Positions 25,864 to 34,935 of a stretch of 44,246 nt of DNA are shown here, in pieces. This stretch comes from Verrucomicrobiota bacterium (lineage in GTDB: Bacteria; Verrucomicrobiota; Verrucomicrobiia; Verrucomicrobiales; Akkermansiaceae). The first letter of the stretch is position 1, and each line of letters starts with the position of its first letter. Location: NCBI GenBank assembly GCA_004293445.1, contig RDYP01000020.1, positions 1 to 44,246 on the forward strand, in the 5' to 3' direction. The position numbers were made by a program, and so were the translations under genes. Below the pieces are notes generated by a model. The model was not told the origin of the DNA, made no database searches, and worked only from the letters and a program-made list of their open reading frames with translations.

Positions 25864-27126
25864 TTACTCGCCGATCGATTCCATCTCGTCGCGCATCCGC
25901 TCCATCAGCCGCTCCATGTCCTCCATGTGGCGCCGCAGACGTTCGGCTGATCCCGGCTCGATCGGCATCGCTCGGGGTGCCCCCTGCCCCTCATCCGAAG
26001 CCTCCTGCCGGGCCAGCTCACGACGATCCCGACGCTGCTCGGCAATCACCTCCCGGGCCTCTTCCATCGTCAAAGGATCTCGCAACAACAGGGCCCGAAT
26101 CGCCCGCGACGGGATGATGAAACTGCTCGTCCGATCCTCCCGCGCGATCGAAATTCCTACGACCTTGCCATCGAGATCCAGCACCGGACCACCGCAATGG
26201 TCGCGCTGCAATTGCATGTCGCTCTGAATGACCGATGGAAAACCATCACTTACCAGACTGGGAACCGTGCCCATGGACTTCATTTGACGAAGCTGGGAAC
26301 TCGGAAACTGCGGATAATTTTCACTCCGCTCCCCTAACTTGGCCTCAACGCCCGCTTCGACGCCATCCCGGACGTAGCGGATTTTCAGGGAGTCCCCCGG
26401 CCCATAATCGGCCAGAGTGGTCTTCATTTCCCAAAGACTGCCGATCTCACGGTCGCCGATCGAGAGAATGATGTCCCCCTCTCGCAAGCCCGCCGCACCC
26501 GCTCCACTCCCTTCCTCAACGCCAAGAATTCTCACCCCCTTGCCCGTATGTTCATCGTCCAGACGAACCCCGAGAAATCCCCGATCCTCATCACGAAGCG
26601 AGCGCTCCTCCACCGCCACTACCCCAACGCAAGCCGGGGTCTCATCGGGCGAGGCCGCAATCAAAAAACGCCCCACTCCCGGCGGCTCGGCATCAGAAAA
26701 AACGACTGGACGGAATTGAGCGCCTTCAAGTCGCAAGAGCGCTAGATCCTCATCCTGATAGACCCCCTGCACCGTCGCCTCCGCCGTCGTCCCATCACCA
26801 CCGACCACTTGGATCCGCCCCCTCGCCATGGCAATCTCACTCCATTTGGTCAGCACCTTGCTGCCATCGCCGATCACCGTGCCGAAGACCACCGGGCGCT
26901 TGCCACGGCCGGTATCAGCCCACACCCAAACCGTCGATGCCACCGCAGTCTGCGAAACAGGGCGGATCGCATCGAAGAATTCCACCGTCTGCTTCTGAAC
27001 CGCCAGCTTCTCCTCCGGCCTTATCAGGGGAGCCTCACCGCGCCCTTGACCGAAAATCCCAGTCATCAGGGTCGCCTGAACCACGACCACCAAAGGTCCC
27101 AATTTCATCATCGGATTGGATTTCAT
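25864..27126 (-). CDS. Catalytically dead trypsin-like/PDZ protein (HtrA-like)
   Basis: A 420-residue exported protein (signal MKLGPLVVVVQATLMTGIFG). The trypsin-like fold is split: a first half (about 60-185), a PDZ domain in the middle (about 185-275; DRGFLGVRLDDEH, GLREGDIILSIGDREIG), and the second half (about 280-350). The catalytic His position reads VLTKWSEI where active members have LTAAHV, so His is absent. The Asp region DEDLALLRL is kept. The GDSGGP serine motif reads DHCGGPVLDLDG, so Ser is Cys. The C-terminus is a charged helical segment (RHMEDMERLMERMRDEME). It is translationally coupled to the intact protease upstream (TGATG overlap). Likely a pseudoprotease scaffold or inhibitor-type partner. 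Confidence 0.82.
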   Translation of the reverse strand: MKSNPMMKLGPLVVVVQATLMTGIFGQGRGEAPLIRPEEKLAVQKQTVEFFDAIRPVSQTAVASTVWVWADTGRGKRPVVFGTVIGDGSKVLTKWSEIAMARGRIQVVGGDGTTAEATVQGVYQDEDLALLRLEGAQFRPVVFSDAEPPGVGRFLIAASPDETPACVGVVAVEERSLRDEDRGFLGVRLDDEHTGKGVRILGVEEGSGAGAAGLREGDIILSIGDREIGSLWEMKTTLADYGPGDSLKIRYVRDGVEAGVEAKLGERSENYPQFPSSQLRQMKSMGTVPSLVSDGFPSVIQSDMQLQRDHCGGPVLDLDGKVVGISIAREDRTSSFIIPSRAIRALLLRDPLTMEEAREVIAEQRRDRRELARQEASDEGQGAPRAMPIEPGSAERLRRHMEDMERLMERMRDEMESIGE

Positions 27127-28121
27127 CAGCGTGCCTGTTGAAGCTCATTGAGTTGCTTGAGCTCCACTTCAACTTCAAATTCTCCAGACTCGCGAAGTCC
27201 ACCGACCTTCACCTTGTCGCCCGCCTCCCTTTTCGCAAGCAGGACCAAAAGATTGCTCCCGTCACGCACCCGCTTGCCGTCGATCGAACGAATCACATCC
27301 CCCTTCCGCAAACCGGACTTCGCGGCGTGCTCGGTGACCGCGGAAATGACCACCCCACCCCCACGAAGCGCCCGACCGATCCCGATCCCTAAAACCGCGC
27401 GCTCGTCGTTCTGCAACGGATTCATCTGCAACTCACCCCAAACCTCGCCCGCCAATAGGCGATCCCAATCATCCCGAAATCCATCCACCCCAGCGTGATT
27501 GTTGTTCTTCAAGGCCAAGCCAATCGACGAATTGATGCCAACCACCCGGCCATCCAAATCAAACAAAGGCCCGCCGGAATCCCCACCAATCAGCGTGCAA
27601 TCCGTCGTCAGGAAATTTCCCGGCCCGTCGGAAACCACCCGACCAAACCTCAACGGCGCGGGCCGAGCGGGATCAAAACCCGCCGAGTGCCCCATGGCGA
27701 TCACCCAGTCGCCCGCCTTCAATGGCTTCGACTCCCCACGCTCCATGAACGGCCATGGCCCGGCTTCGACGATCCTCACCAGCCCGATGTCCTTGGAGAG
27801 ATTCGCCCCCAAGACCTTCCCGGAAACCTGCTTGCCGTCTGAAAAAACCACCGCCACCTCCTCGACGCCTTCCACCACGTGCGCTGCGGTCAAAATCAGT
27901 CCGTCAGCACTCACCAAAACACCGGATCCCGATGATCCCGTGACCTCCGCAATCAAGGCCACCGTTGCCGGCTTCGCCTTCGCCGCCACCGACAGAACCC
28001 GTGCCTCGAGCGTGCGGATACCATCGATCGATCCCGCCGATTCCCCGGCACCCAGCGCCGTGCATTGAAGGGCCAAAACCAGAAAAGCGGCCGCTACATG
28101 AAAAATTCCCGTTTGCTTCAT
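27126..28121 (-). CDS. Active HtrA/DegP-like serine protease with PDZ domain
   Basis: A 331-residue envelope protease. Residues 1-27 are a signal peptide (KQTGIFHVAAAFLVLALQC). The trypsin domain has all triad members: His in LILTAAHVVEG, Asp in LSKDIGLVRI, and Ser in LIGGDSGGPLFDLDG. A PDZ domain closes the protein (about 240-320; AKSGLRKGDVIRSIDGKRV). I chose ATG at 28121, just before the signal; ATG at 28139 adds six residues. It is the first cistron of a two-gene operon with the inactive homologue, and is divergent from the PBP pair across 100 bp. Quality control of misfolded envelope proteins is the family role. Confidence 0.87.
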   Translation of the reverse strand: MKQTGIFHVAAAFLVLALQCTALGAGESAGSIDGIRTLEARVLSVAAKAKPATVALIAEVTGSSGSGVLVSADGLILTAAHVVEGVEEVAVVFSDGKQVSGKVLGANLSKDIGLVRIVEAGPWPFMERGESKPLKAGDWVIAMGHSAGFDPARPAPLRFGRVVSDGPGNFLTTDCTLIGGDSGGPLFDLDGRVVGINSSIGLALKNNNHAGVDGFRDDWDRLLAGEVWGELQMNPLQNDERAVLGIGIGRALRGGGVVISAVTEHAAKSGLRKGDVIRSIDGKRVRDGSNLLVLLAKREAGDKVKVGGLRESGEFEVEVELKQLNELQQAR

Positions 28122-28221
28122 CGCTTTGTCACACGTCATAGCGACACCGTCGATCGTCCTCGTCTGAGACCCGATATCGACATCGCCTCCGCCGAAGATC
28201 CGCGGTAATCTCACCAAGTCC

Positions 28222-30552
28222 ATGCCGAAACCAACCACGAAGGACGCAGGCAGCATGTCCAACCGCAAAAAATCCCCGCCCAGCAAGCCCGTCGGCCTCG
28301 GATCGGTTCTCGTGTTTTGGCCATTTCTCATCTTCCACGCATTCCTCAGGCCCCTTCCCTTTCTGATTCGCCTTCCACTCCGCCTAGGTGGCGACCTTGC
28401 CATCGCGGGACTCTACGCCGCGCTCGCACTCGCCGTTTTCTACTACGTCCGCGCCCAACCCTACGACATGGCCAAGGTGGAGGAAATGCCTCAGCGCACC
28501 ATCGTTTACGACCGCCGCGGAGCAGAGCTCGGACGAATCCACGGGGAAAAACGCGACGTCATTGATTACTCGCGCATCTCCCCCGACTTCCTCGCAGCCA
28601 TCCTGGCACGTGAGGACGAACGCTTTTACAACCACGGCGGCGTCGACTGGATCGGTGTCGGCCGAGCGGTCATCGAAAACCTCAAGCGCGGCGGCATCGA
28701 GCAGGGCGCCTCCACCCTGACCATGCAGCTCGCCCGGAACAGCTTTCCGCTGTCGTCCAAGTGGCTCGAGTTCTCAGGCAAGTTCCAGGAACTCGACCGG
28801 AAGTTCCTCGAAGTCGCCGTCGCCTACCGCATCGAGGCCCACTACGAAAAGGACGAGATCATCACCCACTACGTGAACCGTATTTTCTGGGGCCATTCGA
28901 TCCGCGGCATCGAGGAAGCCGCGCGTACCTACTTCGAAAAACACGCCCGCGATCTCACCCTCTCCGAGTCCGCCCTCCTCGCCGGCATTGTCCGCGGACC
29001 CAATGCTTTTTCCCCGTTCAACGATATCGAAAAAGCCGTCCGCGAACGCAACAGCACCCTCGACCGCATGGTCATCGCCGGCTCGATCAAAGAAGAGGAA
29101 GCCGCTGCCGCGAAAAAAGACGCGATCACCGTCCGCCCCGAATGGCGCCGGATCTTCCATGACAGCTATGCGATGGATGCCATTCGCCGGGAACTGGAGC
29201 GGATTCTCGAAGAAGAAAACATCGAACTCGGCGGTCTGGAAATCACCACCACCATCGACCACCTCATTCAGAAAAAAGCCGAAGAAGCCCTCGATGCCAA
29301 ACTGCGCCAAGTCGAACGCAGCCCCGGCTACCCCCACCCGACCCGCGCCGCTTGGCAAGCCCTGCCCATCACCGCCAAAACCCGCCCCGCCTATCTCCAA
29401 GGCAGCGTGGTCGCCATCGAGAACCTCACCGGAGCCGTCCTCGCCATCGTCGGCGGCCGCAACGCCGACGAATCCAAGTTCAACCGCGCCCTCCAAGGCC
29501 GTCGCCAAATCGGCTCCGTCTTCAAGCCCTTCGTTTACCTCGCCGCCTTCGATGCCGGAGTCCGCCCAAATACCTTGGTCAGCGACGGCCCCATCGCCCG
29601 GGGCGAAATCAAAGGGGCCGGCAACTGGCGGCCACAGAACTCCGACGGCAGCTTCGGCGGCATGCAACCCGCTTCCTACGGACTGATCCGCTCGCGCAAC
29701 ACCATGTCCGTACGCCTCGGCAATCGCGCCGGGATCGACAAGGTCGCCGACATCGCCCTCTCCGCTGGCTTCGAAACCCCCGTCCCCAAGATGCCCACCT
29801 CCTACCTCGGCGCTTGGGAGGCAAGCACCTACGAGGTCGCTTCAGCTTACACGGTCTTTCCTAACAGCGGACGACGCTTCCCTCCCCGGATCATCGACGA
29901 AATTCGCGACCGCAAAGGCAACGTCCTCTACAAAAACGACCGCATCTCCTACGAAGCCACCAGCCCCGGTTCCTCTTGGACCGTTTCCAACATCCTTCGC
30001 GAAGTCACCACCCGTGGCACCGCCGCATCGGTCAAATCGCTCGGCTTCAACAAACCCTGCGGTGGCAAAACCGGCACCACCAACGATTACAAAGACGCTT
30101 GGTTCGCTGGCTACACCTCGAGCGTTACCTGCGCCGTGTGGGTCGGTCTCGACACACCCAAAAAGATCATCGACCGCGGCTACGGCTCCACTCTCGCCCT
30201 GCCGATCTGGGTCGAGGTGATGAAAACCGCCGACAAACTTGGATACAAAGCGGAAGGACTGAAATCCCAACTCTCCTTCGTGGAATGCCGAATCTGCCGC
30301 AGCTCCGGAAAGCGAGCCACCATCGGCTGCGAAGCTGCCAGCGAAAGCTACACCGACAATCTACCCATCGACCTCGCCCCACCCACCAACGATCTTTGTC
30401 CCATCCACCCCGCTCGCGCGCTCGAGATCGACGAGACATCCACGACACGCCCCCCACGCGCGCAGCCGGTCGACGAGACCGTGCCCCTCACAAATCCCTT
30501 TCGTGAGGAAGCAGAAGCCCCACTCCGCGCCCTCCCTGTGGAAGAAGATTGA
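28222..30552 (+). CDS. Class A penicillin-binding protein (bifunctional)
   Basis: A 776-residue PBP1-type enzyme building peptidoglycan. One membrane helix (about 53-73, DLAIAGLYAALALAVFYYV) anchors it. The GT51 domain shows AREDERFYNHGG with the catalytic Glu and GASTLTMQLARN. The transpeptidase domain has the SxxK motif in IGSVFKPFVYLAAF, SxN in IRSRNTMSVRL, and KTG in GGKTGTTNDYKD. The C-terminus carries four Cys (FVECRICRSS, IGCEAAS, DLCPIHP), possibly a metal site or two disulfides, and a Pro-rich tail. The start may be 28222 or the ATG at 28255 (MSNRKKSPPSKPVG), which has a weak AGG element upstream. Second PBP gene follows after 60 bp. Confidence 0.92.
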   Translation: MPKPTTKDAGSMSNRKKSPPSKPVGLGSVLVFWPFLIFHAFLRPLPFLIRLPLRLGGDLAIAGLYAALALAVFYYVRAQPYDMAKVEEMPQRTIVYDRRGAELGRIHGEKRDVIDYSRISPDFLAAILAREDERFYNHGGVDWIGVGRAVIENLKRGGIEQGASTLTMQLARNSFPLSSKWLEFSGKFQELDRKFLEVAVAYRIEAHYEKDEIITHYVNRIFWGHSIRGIEEAARTYFEKHARDLTLSESALLAGIVRGPNAFSPFNDIEKAVRERNSTLDRMVIAGSIKEEEAAAAKKDAITVRPEWRRIFHDSYAMDAIRRELERILEEENIELGGLEITTTIDHLIQKKAEEALDAKLRQVERSPGYPHPTRAAWQALPITAKTRPAYLQGSVVAIENLTGAVLAIVGGRNADESKFNRALQGRRQIGSVFKPFVYLAAFDAGVRPNTLVSDGPIARGEIKGAGNWRPQNSDGSFGGMQPASYGLIRSRNTMSVRLGNRAGIDKVADIALSAGFETPVPKMPTSYLGAWEASTYEVASAYTVFPNSGRRFPPRIIDEIRDRKGNVLYKNDRISYEATSPGSSWTVSNILREVTTRGTAASVKSLGFNKPCGGKTGTTNDYKDAWFAGYTSSVTCAVWVGLDTPKKIIDRGYGSTLALPIWVEVMKTADKLGYKAEGLKSQLSFVECRICRSSGKRATIGCEAASESYTDNLPIDLAPPTNDLCPIHPARALEIDETSTTRPPRAQPVDETVPLTNPFREEAEAPLRALPVEED

Positions 30553-30612
30553 AAGCCACCCGGAATTTCCATCGGCAATCCCCCCTCATCCCTCTTCACT
30601 CCGGCGTCCCGC

Positions 30613-32322
30613 ATGTCCACCTGGCACCCCATTCGAAAAACCCCAGCCTGGCTTGCCTGGATGCCGGACTGGCTGAAAACGACCCTGATGTGGTCGCTCA
30701 AAATCGGCCTCGTCGTCTCCCTCGTCGGCCTCACCATCGTCATCTACTACTTTTCCAAAGCCGCGCGCTTCGATCTCGCCGAAGTCGCCGACATGCCTGC
30801 CCGAACCACCATCCTCGACCGCCATGGCAAGGAACTCGGCAGCGGAGGCGGCAATACCCGCCGACTCATCCAGCGCGACGACATCCCGAACTTCCTTGTC
30901 GATGCCCTCCGCGCCCGCGAGGACGCGCGCTTTTTCGAGCACGGCGGCGTGGACTACCGCGGCCTCGCACGCGCCACCCTGCGCAACGTGAAGGATGGCG
31001 ACTTCACTCAAGGTGCCTCCACTCTGAGCATGCAGCTCGCCCGCAATACCTTCGAAATCCGCGACAAATCCATCCAACGCAAGCTGCTCGAGATCGCCCT
31101 GACCCTCCGCCTCGAATCCCGCTACTCCAAAGACGAGATCCTCGCCCACTACCTCAACCGCATCTACTTCGGCGCGGGTTGCCACGGCATCGAACAAGCC
31201 GCACGCACTTACTTTGGCAAACCCACTTCCAAACTCAACGAGGCGGAAAGCTCCCTGCTCGTTGGCATCATCCGCGGCCCCCACATCTTCTCACCTTTTC
31301 GCAATCTCGATGCCGCCAAAGCCCAGCAATCGGAGGTGCTCGCTCGCATGAAAACGATGGGCCTGCTCGACGATTCCGAGGTACAGCGCATCAAAAAAAT
31401 CCCCATCTCTCTGGTGCCCCAAGAAGCACGGGTCTCCGAGCGCTCCTACGCGCTCGAAGCCATCCAAAAAGAACTCCAAACCATCCTCGACGACGAGGAT
31501 ATCCGCGACGGCGGCCTCACCGTCCGGGCAACGCTGGACGCCGCCTGGCAACTCCGGCTCGAGACCGACCTCTCCGAATCCCTTCGCCGCATCGAAGCCT
31601 CCAAAACCTGGCGCTATCCCGTCCACGCCAGGCACCAGGCCGGCACCGAACCCGCCTACCTGCAATGCTCAGCCATCACTCTCGAAACCAAAACCGGCGG
31701 CATCCTCGCCCTCATCGGCGGCCGCGATTACCTCGACTCCCGCTTCGATCGTAGCACTGGCGCACGGCGCGACCTCGGTGCCGCCTTCGAACCCTGGATC
31801 GCCGCCGCCGCCGCAGAGCGCGGCCGACTCGTCCTACCCGGCAAACCCGTCCAAACCGGACGCCAAATCGGACCCAAAGAAACCATCCGCATTGCCCGGC
31901 GCTGCGGCATTACCGGTCCTTTCCAAGCGACCGAAGACCTCTTCCGAGGAAGCGCCGCGGCCACCCCGCTCGAACTCGCAACCGGCCTCGCCACGCTTGG
32001 CAACGAAGGCAAGCGCCCCCGCCCATTCCTCATCCAGTCCATCACTTCCGCCGAAGGAAAAACCCTCTACACCGCCCGCATCGATACCAACCCGGCCATC
32101 GGGCGGCAGGCGGCACGAGAAGCGGCGGCACTCCTCGAGAGAAACTCCGGCACCCGCGTCCATGGCGGCGCGACCGGCTCGGGGCGCGACGCATGGCTCG
32201 CACGACTCGGGCCCAAGGGCTCCACCGCCATCTGGGTTGGCTTCGACCAACCCCAGCGCATCAGTTCCGCCACCCAACTCAACGCTGTCCTCGACGACAT
32301 CGCCGGCCGCCTCGGCAACTGA
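30613..32322 (+). CDS. Class A PBP paralogue with inactivated transpeptidase domain
   Basis: A 569-residue paralogue of the preceding PBP. The membrane helix (about 28-48) and GT51 domain are intact, with RAREDARFFEHGG and GASTLSMQLARN. In the penicillin-binding domain the SxxK tetrad is replaced: RRDLGAAFEPWIAAA gives A-A-F-E in place of S-x-x-K, the SxN stretch is missing (a deletion just after), and KTG is ATG in HGGATGSGRDAW. The protein is about 200 residues shorter than its neighbour. It therefore probably polymerises glycan strands without cross-linking, while the relic domain may bind partners. It shares an operon with the active PBP. Confidence 0.88.
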   Translation: MSTWHPIRKTPAWLAWMPDWLKTTLMWSLKIGLVVSLVGLTIVIYYFSKAARFDLAEVADMPARTTILDRHGKELGSGGGNTRRLIQRDDIPNFLVDALRAREDARFFEHGGVDYRGLARATLRNVKDGDFTQGASTLSMQLARNTFEIRDKSIQRKLLEIALTLRLESRYSKDEILAHYLNRIYFGAGCHGIEQAARTYFGKPTSKLNEAESSLLVGIIRGPHIFSPFRNLDAAKAQQSEVLARMKTMGLLDDSEVQRIKKIPISLVPQEARVSERSYALEAIQKELQTILDDEDIRDGGLTVRATLDAAWQLRLETDLSESLRRIEASKTWRYPVHARHQAGTEPAYLQCSAITLETKTGGILALIGGRDYLDSRFDRSTGARRDLGAAFEPWIAAAAAERGRLVLPGKPVQTGRQIGPKETIRIARRCGITGPFQATEDLFRGSAAATPLELATGLATLGNEGKRPRPFLIQSITSAEGKTLYTARIDTNPAIGRQAAREAAALLERNSGTRVHGGATGSGRDAWLARLGPKGSTAIWVGFDQPQRISSATQLNAVLDDIAGRLGN

Positions 32323-32335
32323 AGCTGAGCTTCAG
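32319..32335 (+). terminator. Hairpin at the end of the PBP operon
   Basis: CTGAAG and CTTCAG form a 6-bp stem with a 5-nt loop, part of the near-palindrome CTGAAGCTGAGCTTCAG, overlapping the stop codon. No T tract. A weak terminator or dispersed palindrome. Confidence 0.3.
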
Positions 32336-32390
32336 CCACACCGTCCTAACAGCTTTGACTCCACCGCCTCCCCCGTCCATTTTCCTACGC

Positions 32391-32807
32391 ATGAAGGCAA
32401 TGCAATTCGAGCAAGCGGTCGAAGCCATTCTCCAACGCGAGAAACGCTACGATCCTCTCGCCTATCTCTTTCTGAAGGAGGCCCTCGACTTCACCCTGAA
32501 ACGCGCTGCCGATGCGAACGACGGCCAATCCCGCCATGTCAGCGGGGCCGAACTCTGCCACGGATTCCGCGATCTCGCCGTCCAGGAATTCGGACCCATG
32601 GCCGGGACGCTGATGATCGAATGGGGCCTCCGCGAAAGCCGCGACATCGGCGAAATGGTCTTCCATCTCATCGATGAACAGATGTTCGGGAAACAGGACA
32701 GTGACTCGAAAGACGACTTCGCCGATGCCTACGATTTCCACGAAGCCTTCGTGAAACCCTTCCAACCGAAAAAAGCGGCGGCCCTACAGCCCGCACCAGG
32801 TCTCTAA
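32391..32807 (+). CDS. Minf_1886-family protein (Planctomycetes/Verrucomicrobia)
   Basis: A 138-residue cytoplasmic protein without signal peptide. It resembles the uncharacterised Minf_1886 family (TIGR04138, as I recall) confined to Planctomycetes and Verrucomicrobia, with a mainly helical make-up: KRYDPLAYLFLKEALDFTL, GAELCHGFRDLAVQEFGP and ESRDIGEMVFHLIDEQMFG. A Lys- and Ala-rich tail follows. Start ATG at 32391, with an alternative at 32400. The 3' end overlaps the converging PNP gene by 24 bp. Function unknown. It is one of the better taxonomic pointers in the window. Confidence 0.82.
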   Translation: MKAMQFEQAVEAILQREKRYDPLAYLFLKEALDFTLKRAADANDGQSRHVSGAELCHGFRDLAVQEFGPMAGTLMIEWGLRESRDIGEMVFHLIDEQMFGKQDSDSKDDFADAYDFHEAFVKPFQPKKAAALQPAPGL

Positions 32808-33521
32808 CAAATCGATCATCGCAGAAGCGGAAGCAGCCCCGGTCTCGATCACTTCGCCGTGGTCCAAGGCGCCCGGCACTAGCCCCGCGGCCCAGTTCGT
32901 CAGACAGGAGAAACCCGTGACCCGCATCCCGAGGGCCCGCGCCTGAATCGCCTCCAGCACCGTGCTCATCCCCACCGCGTCGGCGCCGAGGACCCTCAGC
33001 ATCCGGATCTCTGCCGGCGTCTCATACTGCGGCCCCCGCAAGCCCGCGTAAACTCCCTCGAAAAGTGGCATCCCGCGCGCGACCGCTACGGCTCGGAATT
33101 CTTCCCGGAACCCGGCGTCGTAAATCTGACTGAGATCGATGAAATTCGCCCCACCCTCCAACGGCGAAGTCCCCGTCAGATTCAACTGGTCGCTCAGCAT
33201 CATCCATCCACCCGGCGGATGCCCCGGATGCAGGGTGCCCGCCGCATTCGTTAGGATCAAATGCCCAACACCCCACTCGCGCATCCAACGCACCCCGGCC
33301 ACCACCGCTTTCGCATCGTGCCCTTCATAAAGATGCACCCGACCCTGCATCACGATCACTTCCCTCCCGCCCAGCCGCCCGAACAAAAACCGCCCGGCAT
33401 GCCCCGCCACTGTCGATACCGGCAAGCCCACCTCGCCAAATCCGACTTCCCGCTCCACCCGCACCCTCGATGCAAGGGCCCCCAAACCCGATCCCAAAAC
33501 AATCCCCAGCACTTGCTTCAT
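32784..33521 (-). CDS. punA: Purine nucleoside phosphorylase
   Basis: A 245-residue enzyme of purine salvage, splitting nucleosides with phosphate. Motifs: GIVLGSGLGALA (phosphate-binding Ser), MQGRVHLYEGH, TNAAGTLHPG, YAGLRGPQYETPAE with the base-site Glu region, VGMSTVLEAIQARALGM and CLTNWAAGL. These are trimeric class I PNP signatures. Start at 33521 is preferred because AGG lies nine bases upstream; an ATG nine bases earlier (33530) is possible. It faces the Minf_1886 gene and overlaps its end. Confidence 0.9.
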   Translation of the reverse strand: MKQVLGIVLGSGLGALASRVRVEREVGFGEVGLPVSTVAGHAGRFLFGRLGGREVIVMQGRVHLYEGHDAKAVVAGVRWMREWGVGHLILTNAAGTLHPGHPPGGWMMLSDQLNLTGTSPLEGGANFIDLSQIYDAGFREEFRAVAVARGMPLFEGVYAGLRGPQYETPAEIRMLRVLGADAVGMSTVLEAIQARALGMRVTGFSCLTNWAAGLVPGALDHGEVIETGAASASAMIDLLETWCGL

Positions 33522-33583
33522 GCCCGCCATCCTGCCTCGCACGCGGCGCGCCACTCAAACTTCAAATCCCACAGCGACCCGCA

Positions 33584-34498
33584 TCACAGTCCCCGATACT
33601 CCGAGGCCAAACGCTTCGCTGTCGCGACCGTGTTCCGATGCAGTTTCGCAGTGAACTCTGCCTGACGATTGTAGCCTCCTCCGTAGAGCACCGCCACCGG
33701 CACCCGATTGCGAATGAAGGCACGCAGTAAAACCTCGTCGCGACGTTGCAGATCCTTCACCGAAAGATGCATCTGACCAAATCGGTCGTTCCGATGATTG
33801 TCCGCTCCGGCAATCCAAATCACCAAGTCCGGAGCGAAAGCATCCAAAGCGCCGGCCAAGGTACCGAACAACTGCTTGAGATACATCTCCCCCTCGACGT
33901 AGCGCACGGTCTCGATATCCATGGTCCCCGCCACCTTCCGCGATGGATCATTCCTGCCGACGTGAATCGAATAGGTGAAGACCCGTGGATCATCGCCCAG
34001 AATCGCCGCGGTACCATTACCCTGATGCGCATCGGTATCCACCACCATCACCTTGATCCCCGGCTGGCGCATCTGCAGGTCACGGATGGCGATCGCCACG
34101 TCGTTGAACACGCAATAGCCCTCGCCTCGCTCCCGAAAGGCATGATGCGTCCCACCCGCGAGGCACACCGCCACGCCTTCGGTCAAAGCCGCATGACAGG
34201 CCTGCCGCGTCGCCTCCACTTCGGTCGCACTCCGCTGGTAAAGCTGCGGCGTCACCGGCAAACCCAACTGCAACTGCTCCTTACGCCCGAGCAATCCGGA
34301 ATAAATCCGCTCGATGTAGTCGCTCTCGTGCACGGTCCGCAACAGGTGGGAGTCCGCCACCTTCACCTCCACGATCTCCTCCGGTCGCAGAACCCCACCC
34401 TCCAGCAGCATGTCCTTGGAAATACGGAACTTCTCCATCGGAAACGGATGTCCCGACGGCAACTGAAGCTCCAGATCCTGAGAGTAGAAGCAGCGCAT
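33584..34498 (-). CDS. Histone deacetylase-family amidohydrolase
   Basis: A 304-residue zinc deacetylase of the AcuC/HDAC-like class, probably acting on protein acetyl-lysine, acetylated polyamines or another acetyl amide. Visible: LAGGTHHAFRERGEGYC with the His pair, VVDTDAHQGNGTAAI with zinc ligands Asp and His, WIAGADNHRNDR with the third ligand Asp, and VLYGGGYN with the Tyr-Gly-Gly-Gly region. Start ATG at 34498 (MRCFYSQDLELQL) is the family-like start; in-frame codons upstream run into the divergent DUF485 gene's leader. The gene is divergent from acetate-uptake genes, so a link with acetyl-group metabolism is possible. Confidence 0.85.
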   Translation of the reverse strand: MRCFYSQDLELQLPSGHPFPMEKFRISKDMLLEGGVLRPEEIVEVKVADSHLLRTVHESDYIERIYSGLLGRKEQLQLGLPVTPQLYQRSATEVEATRQACHAALTEGVAVCLAGGTHHAFRERGEGYCVFNDVAIAIRDLQMRQPGIKVMVVDTDAHQGNGTAAILGDDPRVFTYSIHVGRNDPSRKVAGTMDIETVRYVEGEMYLKQLFGTLAGALDAFAPDLVIWIAGADNHRNDRFGQMHLSVKDLQRRDEVLLRAFIRNRVPVAVLYGGGYNRQAEFTAKLHRNTVATAKRLASEYRGL

Positions 34499-34611
34499 GC
34501 GTGCCACCACCGAACCACAAGCCCGCCCCCTTGCCCAACGGAATTTCCCGCCAAGATCCCCGACCTGCTTCTTTGACAGCCCCGCCCCCGACTGATAGCC
34601 CTGCCCCACTC

Positions 34612-34923
34612 ATGAAAAACCCCAACCCGCCCGACTGGGAAAGCCTCGCCCACAACCCGGGCTTCACCGCCCTGCTCGACGCCAAGAAACGCTTTGTCAT
34701 CCCCTGTTGCGTCTTCTTCCTGCTCTACTACTTCGCCCTCCTCTACCTCGTCGGTTGGCATCCCGAGCTGATGAAAAAAACCATCCTCGGTAAAATCAAC
34801 GCCGCCTACCTCTTCGCTCTTTCCCAATTCTTCATGGCTTGGGGCATGGCCTGGCTCTACATGCGACGCGTCGCAGCCCTCGACCGCATGGCGGCCGATG
34901 TCATCCAGCACGAAACCCACTAA
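34612..34923 (+). CDS. DUF485 membrane protein, partner of acetate permease
   Basis: A 103-residue protein with two membrane helices (about 29-49 FVIPCCVFFLLYYFALLYLVG; about 67-88 YLFALSQFFMAWGMAWLY). It matches the DUF485/YjcH family, which is encoded directly before actP-type symporters. It lies 12 bp upstream of the symporter gene, supporting co-translation. Role is unknown, possibly assembly or regulation of the permease. Confidence 0.85.
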   Translation: MKNPNPPDWESLAHNPGFTALLDAKKRFVIPCCVFFLLYYFALLYLVGWHPELMKKTILGKINAAYLFALSQFFMAWGMAWLYMRRVAALDRMAADVIQHETH

Positions 34924-34935
34924 CCCCACACACCG

